Shown piece by piece: positions 1 to 7,930 of a stretch of 64,000 nucleotides of DNA (positions are counted from its first letter, which is position 1; every line of letters begins with the position of its first letter). The notes under the pieces are model-generated. The model searched no databases and had not been told where the DNA came from. It saw nothing but the letters and a program-made list of their open reading frames with translations. Both the position numbers and the translations under genes were made by a program. Origin of the DNA: Collinsella sp. (GTDB lineage Bacteria; Actinomycetota; Coriobacteriia; Coriobacteriales; Coriobacteriaceae); the NCBI GenBank assembly GCA_019414025.1, contig DXMU01000020.1:25998-89997 (forward strand), in the 5' to 3' direction.

Positions 1-294
1 GTTGAAGGGCATGTTGTACATGTTGCCGTGGAAGTTGGCTACCGGCGAGTTGACGTAATTGTTGAACTCGGCGAAGCGGTTGACGTAGCCCCAGACGTCC
101 TTCATGGAGGTGTGGAAGATGTGGGCGCCGTAACGGTGGACCTGGATGCCCTCGACGTCCTCGGTGTAGATGTTGCCGGCAATGTGGTCGCGGCGGTCGA
201 TGACCAGGACCGACTTGCCGGCGCGCTTGGCGGCGTTGGCGAAGACGGCGCCAGAGAGGCCGGCGCCGACGACTAGGTAATCGTACTGGGACAT
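1..294 (-). CDS. glf: UDP-galactopyranose mutase, N-terminal part (runs off the left edge)
   Basis: Only the first 98 codons are in the window. The ATG at 294 is preceded by an AAAGGAG ribosome binding site. The protein opens with a Rossmann FAD-binding motif, GAGLSG at about residues 10-15, then an acidic residue ending beta-2 (VLVIDRR), a GNIYTE stretch and YGAHIFHT, all typical of UDP-galactopyranose mutase. The family uses reduced FAD to interconvert UDP-galactopyranose and UDP-galactofuranose in the cytoplasm for cell-surface glycan synthesis. It lies downstream of aroQ on the same strand, with a 78-bp gap holding a short inverted repeat, so cotranscription with the aro operon is possible but not shown. 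The family call is firm; the C-terminal substrate residues are not visible. Confidence 0.9.
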   Translation of the reverse strand, partial: MSQYDYLVVGAGLSGAVFANAAKRAGKSVLVIDRRDHIAGNIYTEDVEGIQVHRYGAHIFHTSMKDVWGYVNRFAEFNNYVNSPVANFHGNMYNMPFN

Positions 295-337
295 GGATAT
301 GCTCCTTTGTATGTCAATTGGACAGCTACTTAAGCTT

Positions 338-368
338 TGGGACAAACAAACCTGATTATTTAGTCCCA
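338..368. repeat. Short inverted repeat between aroQ and glf
   Basis: TGGGAC at 338-343 and GTCCCA at 363-368 form a 6-bp stem around an A+T-rich loop. It stands in the aroQ-glf gap and may be a remnant of an intergenic repeat or a weak processing or termination site. There is no good U-run after it on either strand. Confidence 0.35.
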
Positions 369-372
369 TGGA

Positions 373-810
373 TTAGTGTAGCAGATACTCTTTCAGCAGC
401 TCCAGCGCGTGGGCGTAGCCCATCAGGCCTTCGCCGGTGATGGTGGCGAAGCAGGCCAGGCGGGCATAGCTTACTTGGCGGAAGTCCTCGCGCGTCTCCA
501 CGGCGCTGATGTGGACCTCCACAGCCGGGATGGCGACGGCCTTGAGAGCGTCGAGGATCGCCACGCTCGTGTGCGTGTAGGCCGCCGGGTTGATGACGAT
601 GCCGTCGACCTTGCCGTAGGCCTCTTGGATCTTGTCGACGATGCTGCCCTCGTGGTTAGACTGGAAGACATCGACCTCGTCGAAGCCCTGTGCAGCGCCC
701 GCTTCCTGGCAAATCTGCACTAAGCGGTCGTAGTTGTCGCTGCCATAGATGCCCGGCTCGCGAATGCCGAGCATGTTGAGGTTGGGGCCGTTGATGACGA
801 GTGCTTTCAT
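373..810 (-). CDS. aroQ: 3-dehydroquinate dehydratase, type II
   Basis: Converts 3-dehydroquinate to 3-dehydroshikimate, step three of the shikimate pathway. The protein is 145 residues, the usual size for the dodecameric type II enzyme. NGPNLNMLG at residues 7-15 starts the fold. Arg17 and Tyr22 (REPGIYG) are the expected flexible-loop catalytic residues, FQSNHEG is at 49-55, NPAAYTHTS at about 74-82, and the His of EVHIS at about 100. It is the last aro gene of the operon, about 100 bp after aroEK, with an A+T-rich hairpin in the gap. A type I enzyme (AroD) can be excluded, because no Schiff-base lysine architecture is present. Confidence 0.96.
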   Translation of the reverse strand: MKALVINGPNLNMLGIREPGIYGSDNYDRLVQICQEAGAAQGFDEVDVFQSNHEGSIVDKIQEAYGKVDGIVINPAAYTHTSVAILDALKAVAIPAVEVHISAVETREDFRQVSYARLACFATITGEGLMGYAHALELLKEYLLH

Positions 811-874
811 GGTTGCTTCCTTTGCGGTTGGTTGGCGTGGCCGGTCTTATGGTCTTCGACGTTTGCCCAGATAA

Positions 875-911
875 AACCTGCCAAAATAAACCTGTCCCTT
901 TTTGGTAGGTT
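875..911 (-). terminator. A+T-rich hairpin between aroEK and aroQ
   Basis: Two 12-nt arms (875-886 and 900-911), reading AACCTGCCAAAA and TTTTGGTAGGTT on the plus strand, pair with one G-U-type difference. On the minus strand the hairpin follows the aroEK stop codon and is followed by TTTTATC, so it could be a weak or partial terminator limiting aroQ expression. The sequence also resembles other short intergenic palindromes in the window, so a repeat origin is an alternative. Confidence 0.4.
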
Positions 912-2148
912 AGAGGGTTTCGACGATGGCGGCCGCGGTTTTGGCGGCGCAGTCGCGTGAGTCAATGATGTAGTCGGCCCAGGCGCGGTAGCGCGGCATG
1001 CGCTGCTCGGCCAGCTTGTCGATACCGTCGCGGGCGGTGATGGGGCGTCCCTTGTGGGCGAGTTCGTCGAGCTTGCGGTTGAGCATCACAATCTGGCTGT
1101 TCTGGTGCAGCAGCGGATAGTTTTCGTCGCGCGTGACCACGCCGCCGCCGGTGGAGAGCACCAGACCGCTGCGCTTGGAGATGTCGGACAGCGCCGCCGT
1201 CTCCTGCTTGCGGAAGGCCGGCTCACCGTGCTCGACGATAAAGTCGGCACAGGGCATGCCCAGGCGCTCCTCGAGGGCGCGATCGAGGTCGATATGCTCG
1301 CGTCCCGTGAGCAGGGCAATCTGCTCACCCACGCGGGTCTTGCCCGAGCCCGGCATGCCGATCAGCGCGATGTTCTGTTCGCGGCGGGACAGGCGCTCCG
1401 TTACGTCCAGGATGCGCTCGTGCGGGGTGACCTGGCCGGTATAGCGCTCGACTGCCTGTGCCGCTTGGGCCACGAGCATCAGCAGGCCGCCGATGCAGGG
1501 GATGCCGCGACGCTCGGCCTCGAGCATGAGTCCCGTGCGGGCGGGGTTGTAGACGATATCGATGACGCCCTCGAGCGCGTCGAGGCCCTCGAGCGTGCAT
1601 GGCGCGTCGGGGCAGTGGGGAAACATGCCCGCAGGGGTGCAGTTGACGAGCAACGCGGCGTCGGACTGCTGTGCGATGTTGTCGTAGTTGACCTCGCTCG
1701 TGCGTCCCGCGGGCACCACGATCGCGCCCAGGTCGCCCAGCACCATGCTTGCCGTGGTGCCGGCGCCGCCGGTGGCTCCGAGCACGAGGACCTTCTTGCC
1801 GGCAATCTCCACACCCAGCTCCTCGACCAGACACTGGAAACCGAAGTAGTCGGTGTTGTCGCCGCGCAGGCGGCCGTCGGCCAGGCGCGTGATGGTGTTG
1901 ACGTTTCCCATGCGCTCGGCGAGCGGGCTCAGCTCGTCTAGGTAGTCCATGACGGCGCGCTTATAGGGGATGGTCACATTGGTGCCCTCCCATTCGTCAC
2001 CCGTCATAAAGGCCTCAAGATCCTCGGGCTCGCGCTCAAAACGCACGTACTTGAGCCCCGCGAGCTCCTTGTAGATGGTCGGGGTGTAGCTGTGGCCCAG
2101 CACGCGGCCCAGCACGCCGTAGGGGCGGGTTGCGGCGACATCGGTCAT
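910..2148 (-). CDS. aroEK: Fused shikimate dehydrogenase / shikimate kinase
   Basis: A 412-residue fusion of two pathway steps. Residues 1 to about 250 are shikimate dehydrogenase (AroE): the shikimate-binding GHSYTP, TNVTIPYK with the catalytic Lys at 63, DNTD with Asp at 100, a GATGGAG nucleotide loop at about 124-130, and NCTPAGM. From about 255 the chain continues as shikimate kinase (AroK): Walker A GMPGSGKT at 264-271, DLDR, and STGGGVV at about 342-348. Together they reduce 3-dehydroshikimate with NADPH and phosphorylate shikimate with ATP in the cytosol. The gene abuts pheA (stop to start without a gap), which suggests translational coupling. No frameshift or internal stop separates the domains, so this is a real fusion. 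The combined symbol is descriptive. Confidence 0.95.
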   Translation of the reverse strand: MTDVAATRPYGVLGRVLGHSYTPTIYKELAGLKYVRFEREPEDLEAFMTGDEWEGTNVTIPYKRAVMDYLDELSPLAERMGNVNTITRLADGRLRGDNTDYFGFQCLVEELGVEIAGKKVLVLGATGGAGTTASMVLGDLGAIVVPAGRTSEVNYDNIAQQSDAALLVNCTPAGMFPHCPDAPCTLEGLDALEGVIDIVYNPARTGLMLEAERRGIPCIGGLLMLVAQAAQAVERYTGQVTPHERILDVTERLSRREQNIALIGMPGSGKTRVGEQIALLTGREHIDLDRALEERLGMPCADFIVEHGEPAFRKQETAALSDISKRSGLVLSTGGGVVTRDENYPLLHQNSQIVMLNRKLDELAHKGRPITARDGIDKLAEQRMPRYRAWADYIIDSRDCAAKTAAAIVETL

Positions 2149-3294
2149 CTAGAGCACCTCCGTGTAACTGCCAAAGTAGGTGAAGCTCTCGCACACGTCG
2201 TCGATGGAATCGAGCAGGCCATCGAGGGCCTTGCTGCCAAAGGGGCAGTCCAGGTCAAAGTAGAACATAAACTCAAAGTCGCGGCCGGGGATGGGGCGGC
2301 TCTCGAGCTTGATGAGGTTGATATTGAGCGCATAGAAGCGCTCGAGTACGCGATAGAGTGCGCCCGGCTCATTGGCCGTGGTGATCATAAGCGAGGTACG
2401 GTTGGCGCCAGGGTAGACGCGCTGCTCGCGGCTGATGACGACGAAGCGCGTGTAGTTGTTGTCCGAGTCTTGGATGTTGGGCTCGAGTACCTCCAGGCCA
2501 TACAGCGTGGCACAGCTGCGCGAGGCGATGGCGGCAACGTCGGTACGCTCGGAGTTGGCGACCATCTCGGCCGACATGGCAGTGTTGGGGTACTTGGTGG
2601 CGTGCAGGCCGTGCGCCTCGATAAAGCTAGCGCACTGCGCGATGGCCTGACCGTGGCTGTAGACCTCGCGTATGTCCGCGAGCTTGGTGCCGGGCTTGAC
2701 GAGCAGGTTGTGGTCGATCTTGAGACGAAGCGAGCGCACGATGTGGAAGTCGAACTGGGCGAGCAGGTCGTAGACGGCGTTGACCGAGCCGGCGGTGGAG
2801 TTCTCGATGGGCAGCACGCCAAACTCGCAGAACCCGTCGCGCACGGCGCGCATGACGCCTTCGAAGGTCTCGAAAAACGAGATGTCGGGCACGTCGAAGA
2901 GCTTGCACGCGGCTATCTGGCTGTAGGCGCCTTCGACGCCCTGGCAGGCGACGGTGGCCGTCTGGGGGAAGGGTGTGTCAAAGGCTGCAGCAGTGGCGTG
3001 GGCCTTTTGCGAGACGGTGATGCCCTTGAGCTCGTTGATGTATCGCTGCTGCTCGGCCTTGCTCATGCTCATGAGCAAGCGGAATAGGGTGATGGTTTGG
3101 GCCTCGTAGCGCTCGGGCGCGCGGCTGGCGAGGTTGTTGAGCTTGGAGCGCTCACGGGCGGGGTCGAAGACGGCCTTGCCCATCTCGATCTTTGATTTGG
3201 CGACCTCGGTGGCAATATCCATGCGCTCGACAAAGCGGTTGAGGAGCGTGGTGTCGATGCCATCGATGGCCTGGCGGATGTCAGCAAGGTCCAT
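2149..3294 (-). CDS. pheA: Bifunctional chorismate mutase / prephenate dehydratase
   Basis: A 381-residue protein of three parts: an AroQ-type chorismate mutase helical domain (about 1-90, with the DIRQAIDGID start), a prephenate dehydratase domain (about 110-290, with VEGAYSQ, LPIENSTAGSV and the catalytic NYTRF), and a C-terminal ACT domain (about 295-375, with the ESRP motif) that usually binds phenylalanine for feedback inhibition. It commits chorismate to phenylalanine. The start chosen is the ATG at 3294, preceded by AAAGGGG. An in-frame upstream start would add 38 residues encoded by the inverted-repeat element and is unlikely. The large palindromic element at 3319-3452 lies just upstream of the ribosome binding site. 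Confidence 0.95.
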   Translation of the reverse strand: MDLADIRQAIDGIDTTLLNRFVERMDIATEVAKSKIEMGKAVFDPARERSKLNNLASRAPERYEAQTITLFRLLMSMSKAEQQRYINELKGITVSQKAHATAAAFDTPFPQTATVACQGVEGAYSQIAACKLFDVPDISFFETFEGVMRAVRDGFCEFGVLPIENSTAGSVNAVYDLLAQFDFHIVRSLRLKIDHNLLVKPGTKLADIREVYSHGQAIAQCASFIEAHGLHATKYPNTAMSAEMVANSERTDVAAIASRSCATLYGLEVLEPNIQDSDNNYTRFVVISREQRVYPGANRTSLMITTANEPGALYRVLERFYALNINLIKLESRPIPGRDFEFMFYFDLDCPFGSKALDGLLDSIDDVCESFTYFGSYTEVL

Positions 3295-3318
3295 GGAGAC
3301 CCCTTTCGTGAATCGTTG

Positions 3319-3452
3319 CCTGGGATAGTTAATTTGGGAAGGGGCTTTTTTAGCTACCCTTTGGCTGTCGACGAATCGATGGGTGCCAGGGCAAATATCA
3401 ACTGGCACATCGGGTAGCTAAAAAAGCCCCGTCCCAAATTAACTATCCCAGG
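3319..3452. repeat. Inverted pair of REP-like palindromes (41-bp arms)
   Basis: The arms 3319-3359 and 3412-3452 are reverse complements with a single mismatch, separated by 52 bp that hold a nested GTGCCA/TGGCAC pair (3383-3388 and 3403-3408). Each arm is itself palindromic at its ends (GGGTAGCTAA against TTAACTATCCC). Related single copies occur at 29030-29062 and 37062-37096. The element fills the aroC-pheA gap and would fold into a very long hairpin in the aro operon transcript. It looks like a REP doublet (BIME-like) or a MITE. No target duplication is evident. Confidence 0.8.
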
Positions 3453-3457
3453 GTGGG

Positions 3458-4555
3458 CTAGCGCTGGGCGGTGTCCTCGAGGAGGGCGTCCCAGACGGCG
3501 AGGGCGGCGGCTGCCTCGGCTACGGGGACGGCGCGCGGGACGATGCAGGGATCGTGACGGCCATGGACCGAGAGCTCGGCATTTTCCATGGTGTCCATGT
3601 CCACGGTCTGCTGCTCGCGGCCAATGGAGGGCGTCGGCTTTACGGCCATGCGCCACATGACGGGCGCGCCGGTCGAAATACCGCCCAGGATGCCGCCGGC
3701 GTTGTTGGACTCGACCTCGATCTCGCCGGTCTCGGCATCGATGCGATACGGATCATTGTTCTCGCTGCCGCGCATGGCGGCCACGGCAAAGCCCATGCCA
3801 AACTCCACGCCCTTTACGGCGGGAATGCCAAACGCGATTTGCGCGATGCGGTTCTCGATGCCGTCGAACATGGGGTCGCCGATGCCCGCGGGAAGCCCGT
3901 AAATGCCGCACTCCACGATGCCGCCGATGCTGTCGAGTTCGTCGCGCGCGGCTAGGATCTCCTCGCGCATGCGGCCGGCTGCGGCGGCGTCAATGCACGG
4001 CAGATCGTTCGTAAGGATCGCCTTGCGGTCGGCCTTGCGATAGACCATGTCGTCCATCGGCAGGTCGGAGATGCCGCCGATCTGCGCGACGTGCGCCATG
4101 ACCTGAATGCCGCGGGCCTCGAGTGCCTGCAGCGCAATTCCGCCGGCGATGCACAGGGGTGCCGTTAGGCGGCCGGAGAAATGCCCGCCACCAGCGACAT
4201 CGTGCATGTTGTGATACTTCACGCGCGCAGGGAAGTCCGCATGTCCGGGACGGGGTTTGCGGCGCAGCTCGGAATAGTCCTTGGAGCGCGTGTTGGTGTT
4301 TTCGATAATCGCCGCGATGGGTGCGCCGGTGGTGTGTCCATCAACCACGCCGGCAATGATATGCGCGGCATCGGCCTCGCGACGCTTGGTCGCGGTCTCG
4401 TCGCGACCGGGGGCGCGACGATCCAAAAAGGCCTGCAGCTGCTCCAGGTCAACGGCGATACCTGCTGGAATGCCATCGAGCGAGCAGCCGATAGCAGGGG
4501 AGTGTGACTGGCCGAAGATGCTTAAGTGCAAGATGTTGCCAAAGGTCGAGGACAT
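3458..4555 (-). CDS. aroC: Chorismate synthase
   Basis: Makes chorismate from 5-enolpyruvylshikimate 3-phosphate by 1,4-trans elimination, using reduced FMN. The 365-residue length is normal. Visible family features are the N-terminal FGQSHSPAIG with its catalytic His, RRAPGRDETAT, RSKDYSELRRKPRPGHAD and the AGGGHFSGRLTA segment, plus a C-terminal HDPCIVPRAVPV with the second conserved His-Asp region. The stop of aroA is one base before its start on the minus strand, so the two are almost certainly cotranslated. Downstream comes the palindromic element, then pheA. Confidence 0.97.
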   Translation of the reverse strand: MSSTFGNILHLSIFGQSHSPAIGCSLDGIPAGIAVDLEQLQAFLDRRAPGRDETATKRREADAAHIIAGVVDGHTTGAPIAAIIENTNTRSKDYSELRRKPRPGHADFPARVKYHNMHDVAGGGHFSGRLTAPLCIAGGIALQALEARGIQVMAHVAQIGGISDLPMDDMVYRKADRKAILTNDLPCIDAAAAGRMREEILAARDELDSIGGIVECGIYGLPAGIGDPMFDGIENRIAQIAFGIPAVKGVEFGMGFAVAAMRGSENNDPYRIDAETGEIEVESNNAGGILGGISTGAPVMWRMAVKPTPSIGREQQTVDMDTMENAELSVHGRHDPCIVPRAVPVAEAAAALAVWDALLEDTAQR

Positions 4556-4556
4556 G

Positions 4557-5876
4557 CTACTCCTCCTCGAGCGTGACCTTGCCGCCCAGCAGGCGGTAGT
4601 GGTCGAAGAAATCGGGATAGGACTTGTTGACGGCCTCGGCGCCGTGGATCACGACCTCGCCGGTGGCACGGCTCGCGGCGATGGCGGCCATCATGGCGAT
4701 GCGGTGGTCGTTGTGCGAATCGACTTCGCCGCCAGTAAAGGCGTCGACACCCTTGATGATGAGGTCGTCACCGGCAATGCGTATCTGCGCGCCCAGTGCG
4801 GTGAGCTCGCGGGTGGTGGTGGCCAGGCGATCGGATTCCTTGATGCGTAGGCGGGCGCAATCGCGGATGAACGTGCGGCCTTGCGCCAGCGATGCCACGG
4901 CCGAGATTACGGGCACCAAGTCGGGGATGTCGTGCGCGCTCATCTCAAAGCCGGCGAGCTTGTCGGACTGTACGGTAGCGGCGTTGGTGGAGCGCACGAT
5001 GCGGGCTCCAAAGCGCGAAAGCGCGGCAAGCACGTTGCGGTCGCCCTGCGCGGAGCTGAGCGACACACCCTCGACGGTGATGGGGTCGGTGCCGATAGCG
5101 CCGGCACACAGCCAAAAGGCGGCGTTGGACCAGTCGCCCTCGACGGCTACGCTGCCGGGCGTGCGGTACGAGCCGCTGCCCACGCGGAAGTTCGTGACCT
5201 CGGGCTGGCCGTCCTTGGCGGGGATGCGCTCGACGTTGACCTCGACGCCGAAGGCCTTCATGGCCTGGATCGTCAGGTTGATGTAGGGGCGGCTCTCGAT
5301 AAGGCCGCATACCTGCACGCAGGAGGGCTGAGCGAGCAACGGGGCTGCCAGCAGCAGGCCCGAGATGTACTGCGAGCTCACGTTGCCCGGCAGCACAAAG
5401 GTGCCCGGGCGCATACGTCCGCTCGTCTTGAGCGGAAAACCGCCCAGACCCTGTAGGTCGCAGCCGGCGGCGATGATCTCGTCCGAGAGCGGGGAGAGCG
5501 GGCGGGCGCCCAAGCGTCCCTGACCCACAAAAGTTGCTTCTGCGCCCAGCGCGCAGGCGACGGGCAACATAAAGCGGAGCGTGGAGCCGCTTTCGCCGCA
5601 GTCGAGCGTGCCGCCGGCAAGGGCCTTGAGCAGGCCAAACTCAACACTCTTCATGGTGGGGTGGACCTGGAAGCCATCCTCGACGGTCTCGATGCGAGCA
5701 CCCAGTGCCGTAAGGCAGCGCACCGTGGCCTCGATGTCGGCGCAGGTGGTGTTGCAGGTGACGTGTGTCTCGCCGTTGGCAAGCGCAGCGCAGATGATCA
5801 GGCGGTGCGCCATCGACTTGGACGCGATGGCGGGAACGGTGCCCTTAAGTGGGGACGGGGTGATGCGGGCTAGCAT
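4557..5876 (-). CDS. aroA: 3-phosphoshikimate 1-carboxyvinyltransferase (EPSP synthase)
   Basis: Transfers the enolpyruvyl group of PEP to shikimate 3-phosphate, step six of the pathway. The 439 residues match the two-domain inside-out barrel family. SKSMAHR at about 19-25 is the substrate-binding lysine region, CGESGSTLRF the PEP-site loop, LKESDRL-like IKESDRLATT and a late SHNDHRIAMM the C-terminal signatures. The start ATG overlaps the end of aroB by 7 bp. The PEP-loop sequence differs from the E. coli-type NAGTAMRP loop, and resembles enzymes of Gram-positive bacteria. Confidence 0.96.
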   Translation of the reverse strand: MLARITPSPLKGTVPAIASKSMAHRLIICAALANGETHVTCNTTCADIEATVRCLTALGARIETVEDGFQVHPTMKSVEFGLLKALAGGTLDCGESGSTLRFMLPVACALGAEATFVGQGRLGARPLSPLSDEIIAAGCDLQGLGGFPLKTSGRMRPGTFVLPGNVSSQYISGLLLAAPLLAQPSCVQVCGLIESRPYINLTIQAMKAFGVEVNVERIPAKDGQPEVTNFRVGSGSYRTPGSVAVEGDWSNAAFWLCAGAIGTDPITVEGVSLSSAQGDRNVLAALSRFGARIVRSTNAATVQSDKLAGFEMSAHDIPDLVPVISAVASLAQGRTFIRDCARLRIKESDRLATTTRELTALGAQIRIAGDDLIIKGVDAFTGGEVDSHNDHRIAMMAAIAASRATGEVVIHGAEAVNKSYPDFFDHYRLLGGKVTLEEE

Positions 5877-6976
5877 GCGGATGCGTCTCCCTTCTGGCCG
5901 AGGCCTTCGGCAATGAGTTCGTGGAAAGTGGAAAGCGGCGTGCGGTCGATGCTGCAGCGGCCAATGCCGTGCGGAATCACCAGGTCGATGGTATCGCCCG
6001 CGCGCTTCTTGTCGTGGAGCGCCTCGGCAAAGATGGCATCGACATCGAGGTCGCAGCGGGTCTTGAGACCGTGACGTGCACAGAGCTCTTCGATGCGTCC
6101 CGGCAGTGCAGCATCGCAGACGCCGTGCAGGGCCGCGGCGCGCGTGATGATGCCCATGCCGATCGACACGCAGTTGCCGTGTCCGAGCTCAAAGTGCTCG
6201 CAGGCCTCGACGGCGTGTCCGGCGCTGTGTCCAAAGTTGAGGAGCTTGCGCTGGTTGGTTTCGCGCTCGTCGGCGACGACCACGGCGCGCTTGATGTCGA
6301 TATTGCGGGCGATGATGAGCGCCACGCGGGCAACATCGCGGTTGAGCAACTCCAGCGTGAGCGGGGTTTTCTCGAGCTCGGCGAAGAGTTCCGGATCGGC
6401 GATCACGGCGTGCTTGACGACCTCGCCGCAGCCGTCGGCGAACTGCTCGGGCGTGAGGGTGGCCAGGCATCCAACATCGGCGATAACAACACTCGGCTGC
6501 CAGAAGGCGCCCGCGAGGTTCTTGCCGGCAGCCAGGTCGACGGCGGTCTTGCCACCCACCGACGAATCCACCATGGCGAGCAGGCTCGTGGGAATCTGCA
6601 CAAACTTGCAGCCGCGCATGTAGGTGGCCGCCACAAAGCCGGCAACGTCGCCCACGACCCCGCCGCCGAGTGCCACGATCACGTCGGAGCGCGAAAGCTC
6701 GTGCTCGGCCACAAACTCCAAAATGGCAACATAGGTTTCGGCGCGCTTATGGGCCTCGCCGGCCTCGAAGGTGCAGATGCTCACCTCGTAGCCTGACGCC
6801 TCCAGGTTCTGCTTAACGGGCATCTGGTAGAGCGGGCCCACGTTGGTGTCCGTCACGATGACGGCCTTGGTGCCGCCGGCGGTGGCGCGCACGAGCGGCC
6901 CTGCCTGCTCCAGCAAAAACGTGCCAACATGCACCTGGTAGGGGTGTGCAGTGTCGATATCGATGGTAATCGCCAT
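5870..6976 (-). CDS. aroB: 3-dehydroquinate synthase
   Basis: Converts DAHP to 3-dehydroquinate using NAD+ and a divalent metal. The 368-residue protein carries the GGGVVGDVAGFVA nucleotide-binding stretch, PTSLLAMVDSSVGGKT, the metal-ligand segment GEVVKHAVI, and NFGHSAGHAVE followed by HGNCVSIGM with the zinc-binding histidines. It starts 36 bp after the tyrA stop and overlaps aroA. The C-terminus ends in a short Cys-containing tail without evident function. Confidence 0.97.
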   Translation of the reverse strand: MAITIDIDTAHPYQVHVGTFLLEQAGPLVRATAGGTKAVIVTDTNVGPLYQMPVKQNLEASGYEVSICTFEAGEAHKRAETYVAILEFVAEHELSRSDVIVALGGGVVGDVAGFVAATYMRGCKFVQIPTSLLAMVDSSVGGKTAVDLAAGKNLAGAFWQPSVVIADVGCLATLTPEQFADGCGEVVKHAVIADPELFAELEKTPLTLELLNRDVARVALIIARNIDIKRAVVVADERETNQRKLLNFGHSAGHAVEACEHFELGHGNCVSIGMGIITRAAALHGVCDAALPGRIEELCARHGLKTRCDLDVDAIFAEALHDKKRAGDTIDLVIPHGIGRCSIDRTPLSTFHELIAEGLGQKGDASAC

Positions 6977-7012
6977 AAGCTTCGGTCCTTTCGACCTGGC
7001 GTGATAGGTGGT

Positions 7013-7927
7013 CTAGTGGGAGGCCTCGTCATCGAGTGCACGCTTAATGCGATCGCCCTCGGCAAGGAGGTTCTCCAGATAGCGCTGGTCGCGGTCTTTG
7101 AGCGCTCGACTGTAGGCTCCGAGCGAGTCGACCAGGTGGTCAATCTCGAAGGCGAGCGCGTCGGCGTCGTCGATCATGAGCTCCGACCACATCTGGGGGT
7201 TGAGGTGCGCCACGCGGGTAAGGTCGCGGTAGCTACCGGCCGAAAAACCGTGGTGAACCTGGGCGGTCGGGCTTTTGACGTAGGCGTTGGATACCACGTG
7301 CGCGAGCTGGCTCGTAAAGGCGATCACGCGGTCGTGCTCGGCGGCGCTGGTCACGCTGAACTTGCCAAAGCCCAAGGGGCGCACCATCTCGCGCACCTGG
7401 CCTAAAAGCTCCAGCTTGAGCGCATCGTCCACTGCGGGCGGCACGAGCACGAGTGGGGCGCCCTGGAACAGGTCGGCGCGGGAATGCGCGTAGCCCGAGA
7501 ACTGCGTGCCCGCCATGGGGTGCGCGCCCACAAAGTAAAAACCGTGCTCGCGGGCAAGCTCAAAGGCGCGCTCGCACACGATGCCCTTGACGCCTACGGT
7601 GTCGATCACCACGGGGCCCATGATGGCCTCGGTGTCGGTGGCGTCGGCGAGTGCCTGGGCGTGCGCCTCGAGCCACTCGATGCAGGCCTCGGGGTAGCAT
7701 GCCAGGACGATGATGTCGCACTCGCCGAGCGTCTCGTCGTTGAGCTCGCCGGCAACGGTGCCCATGCTGGCGGCCGTCATGACGTCGTCATCGGGGTCCC
7801 AGGCCAGCACACGGACGCCCGCCTGCGCATAGCCGCGGGCAAAACTGCCGCCGATGAGGCCCAGGCCCACGATGCCGGCGCACTTGGGGCCACCCTGGTT
7901 AACGCGTGCGTTTCTCACCGTGCCCAT
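7013..7927 (-). CDS. tyrA: Prephenate dehydrogenase
   Basis: Oxidises and decarboxylates prephenate to 4-hydroxyphenylpyruvate, committing flux to tyrosine. An NAD(P)-binding Rossmann motif, GLGLIGG, lies at about residues 22-28. VGAHPMAGTQFSGY contains the catalytic His region, and GSYRDLTR is a C-terminal family motif. The 304 residues leave no room for a C-terminal ACT domain, so any feedback control must come from elsewhere. The start is a few bases after the aroF stop on the minus strand. A dehydrogenase specific for arogenate is an alternative that sequence alone cannot exclude. Confidence 0.93.
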   Translation of the reverse strand: MGTVRNARVNQGGPKCAGIVGLGLIGGSFARGYAQAGVRVLAWDPDDDVMTAASMGTVAGELNDETLGECDIIVLACYPEACIEWLEAHAQALADATDTEAIMGPVVIDTVGVKGIVCERAFELAREHGFYFVGAHPMAGTQFSGYAHSRADLFQGAPLVLVPPAVDDALKLELLGQVREMVRPLGFGKFSVTSAAEHDRVIAFTSQLAHVVSNAYVKSPTAQVHHGFSAGSYRDLTRVAHLNPQMWSELMIDDADALAFEIDHLVDSLGAYSRALKDRDQRYLENLLAEGDRIKRALDDEASH

Positions 7928-7930
7928 GGG

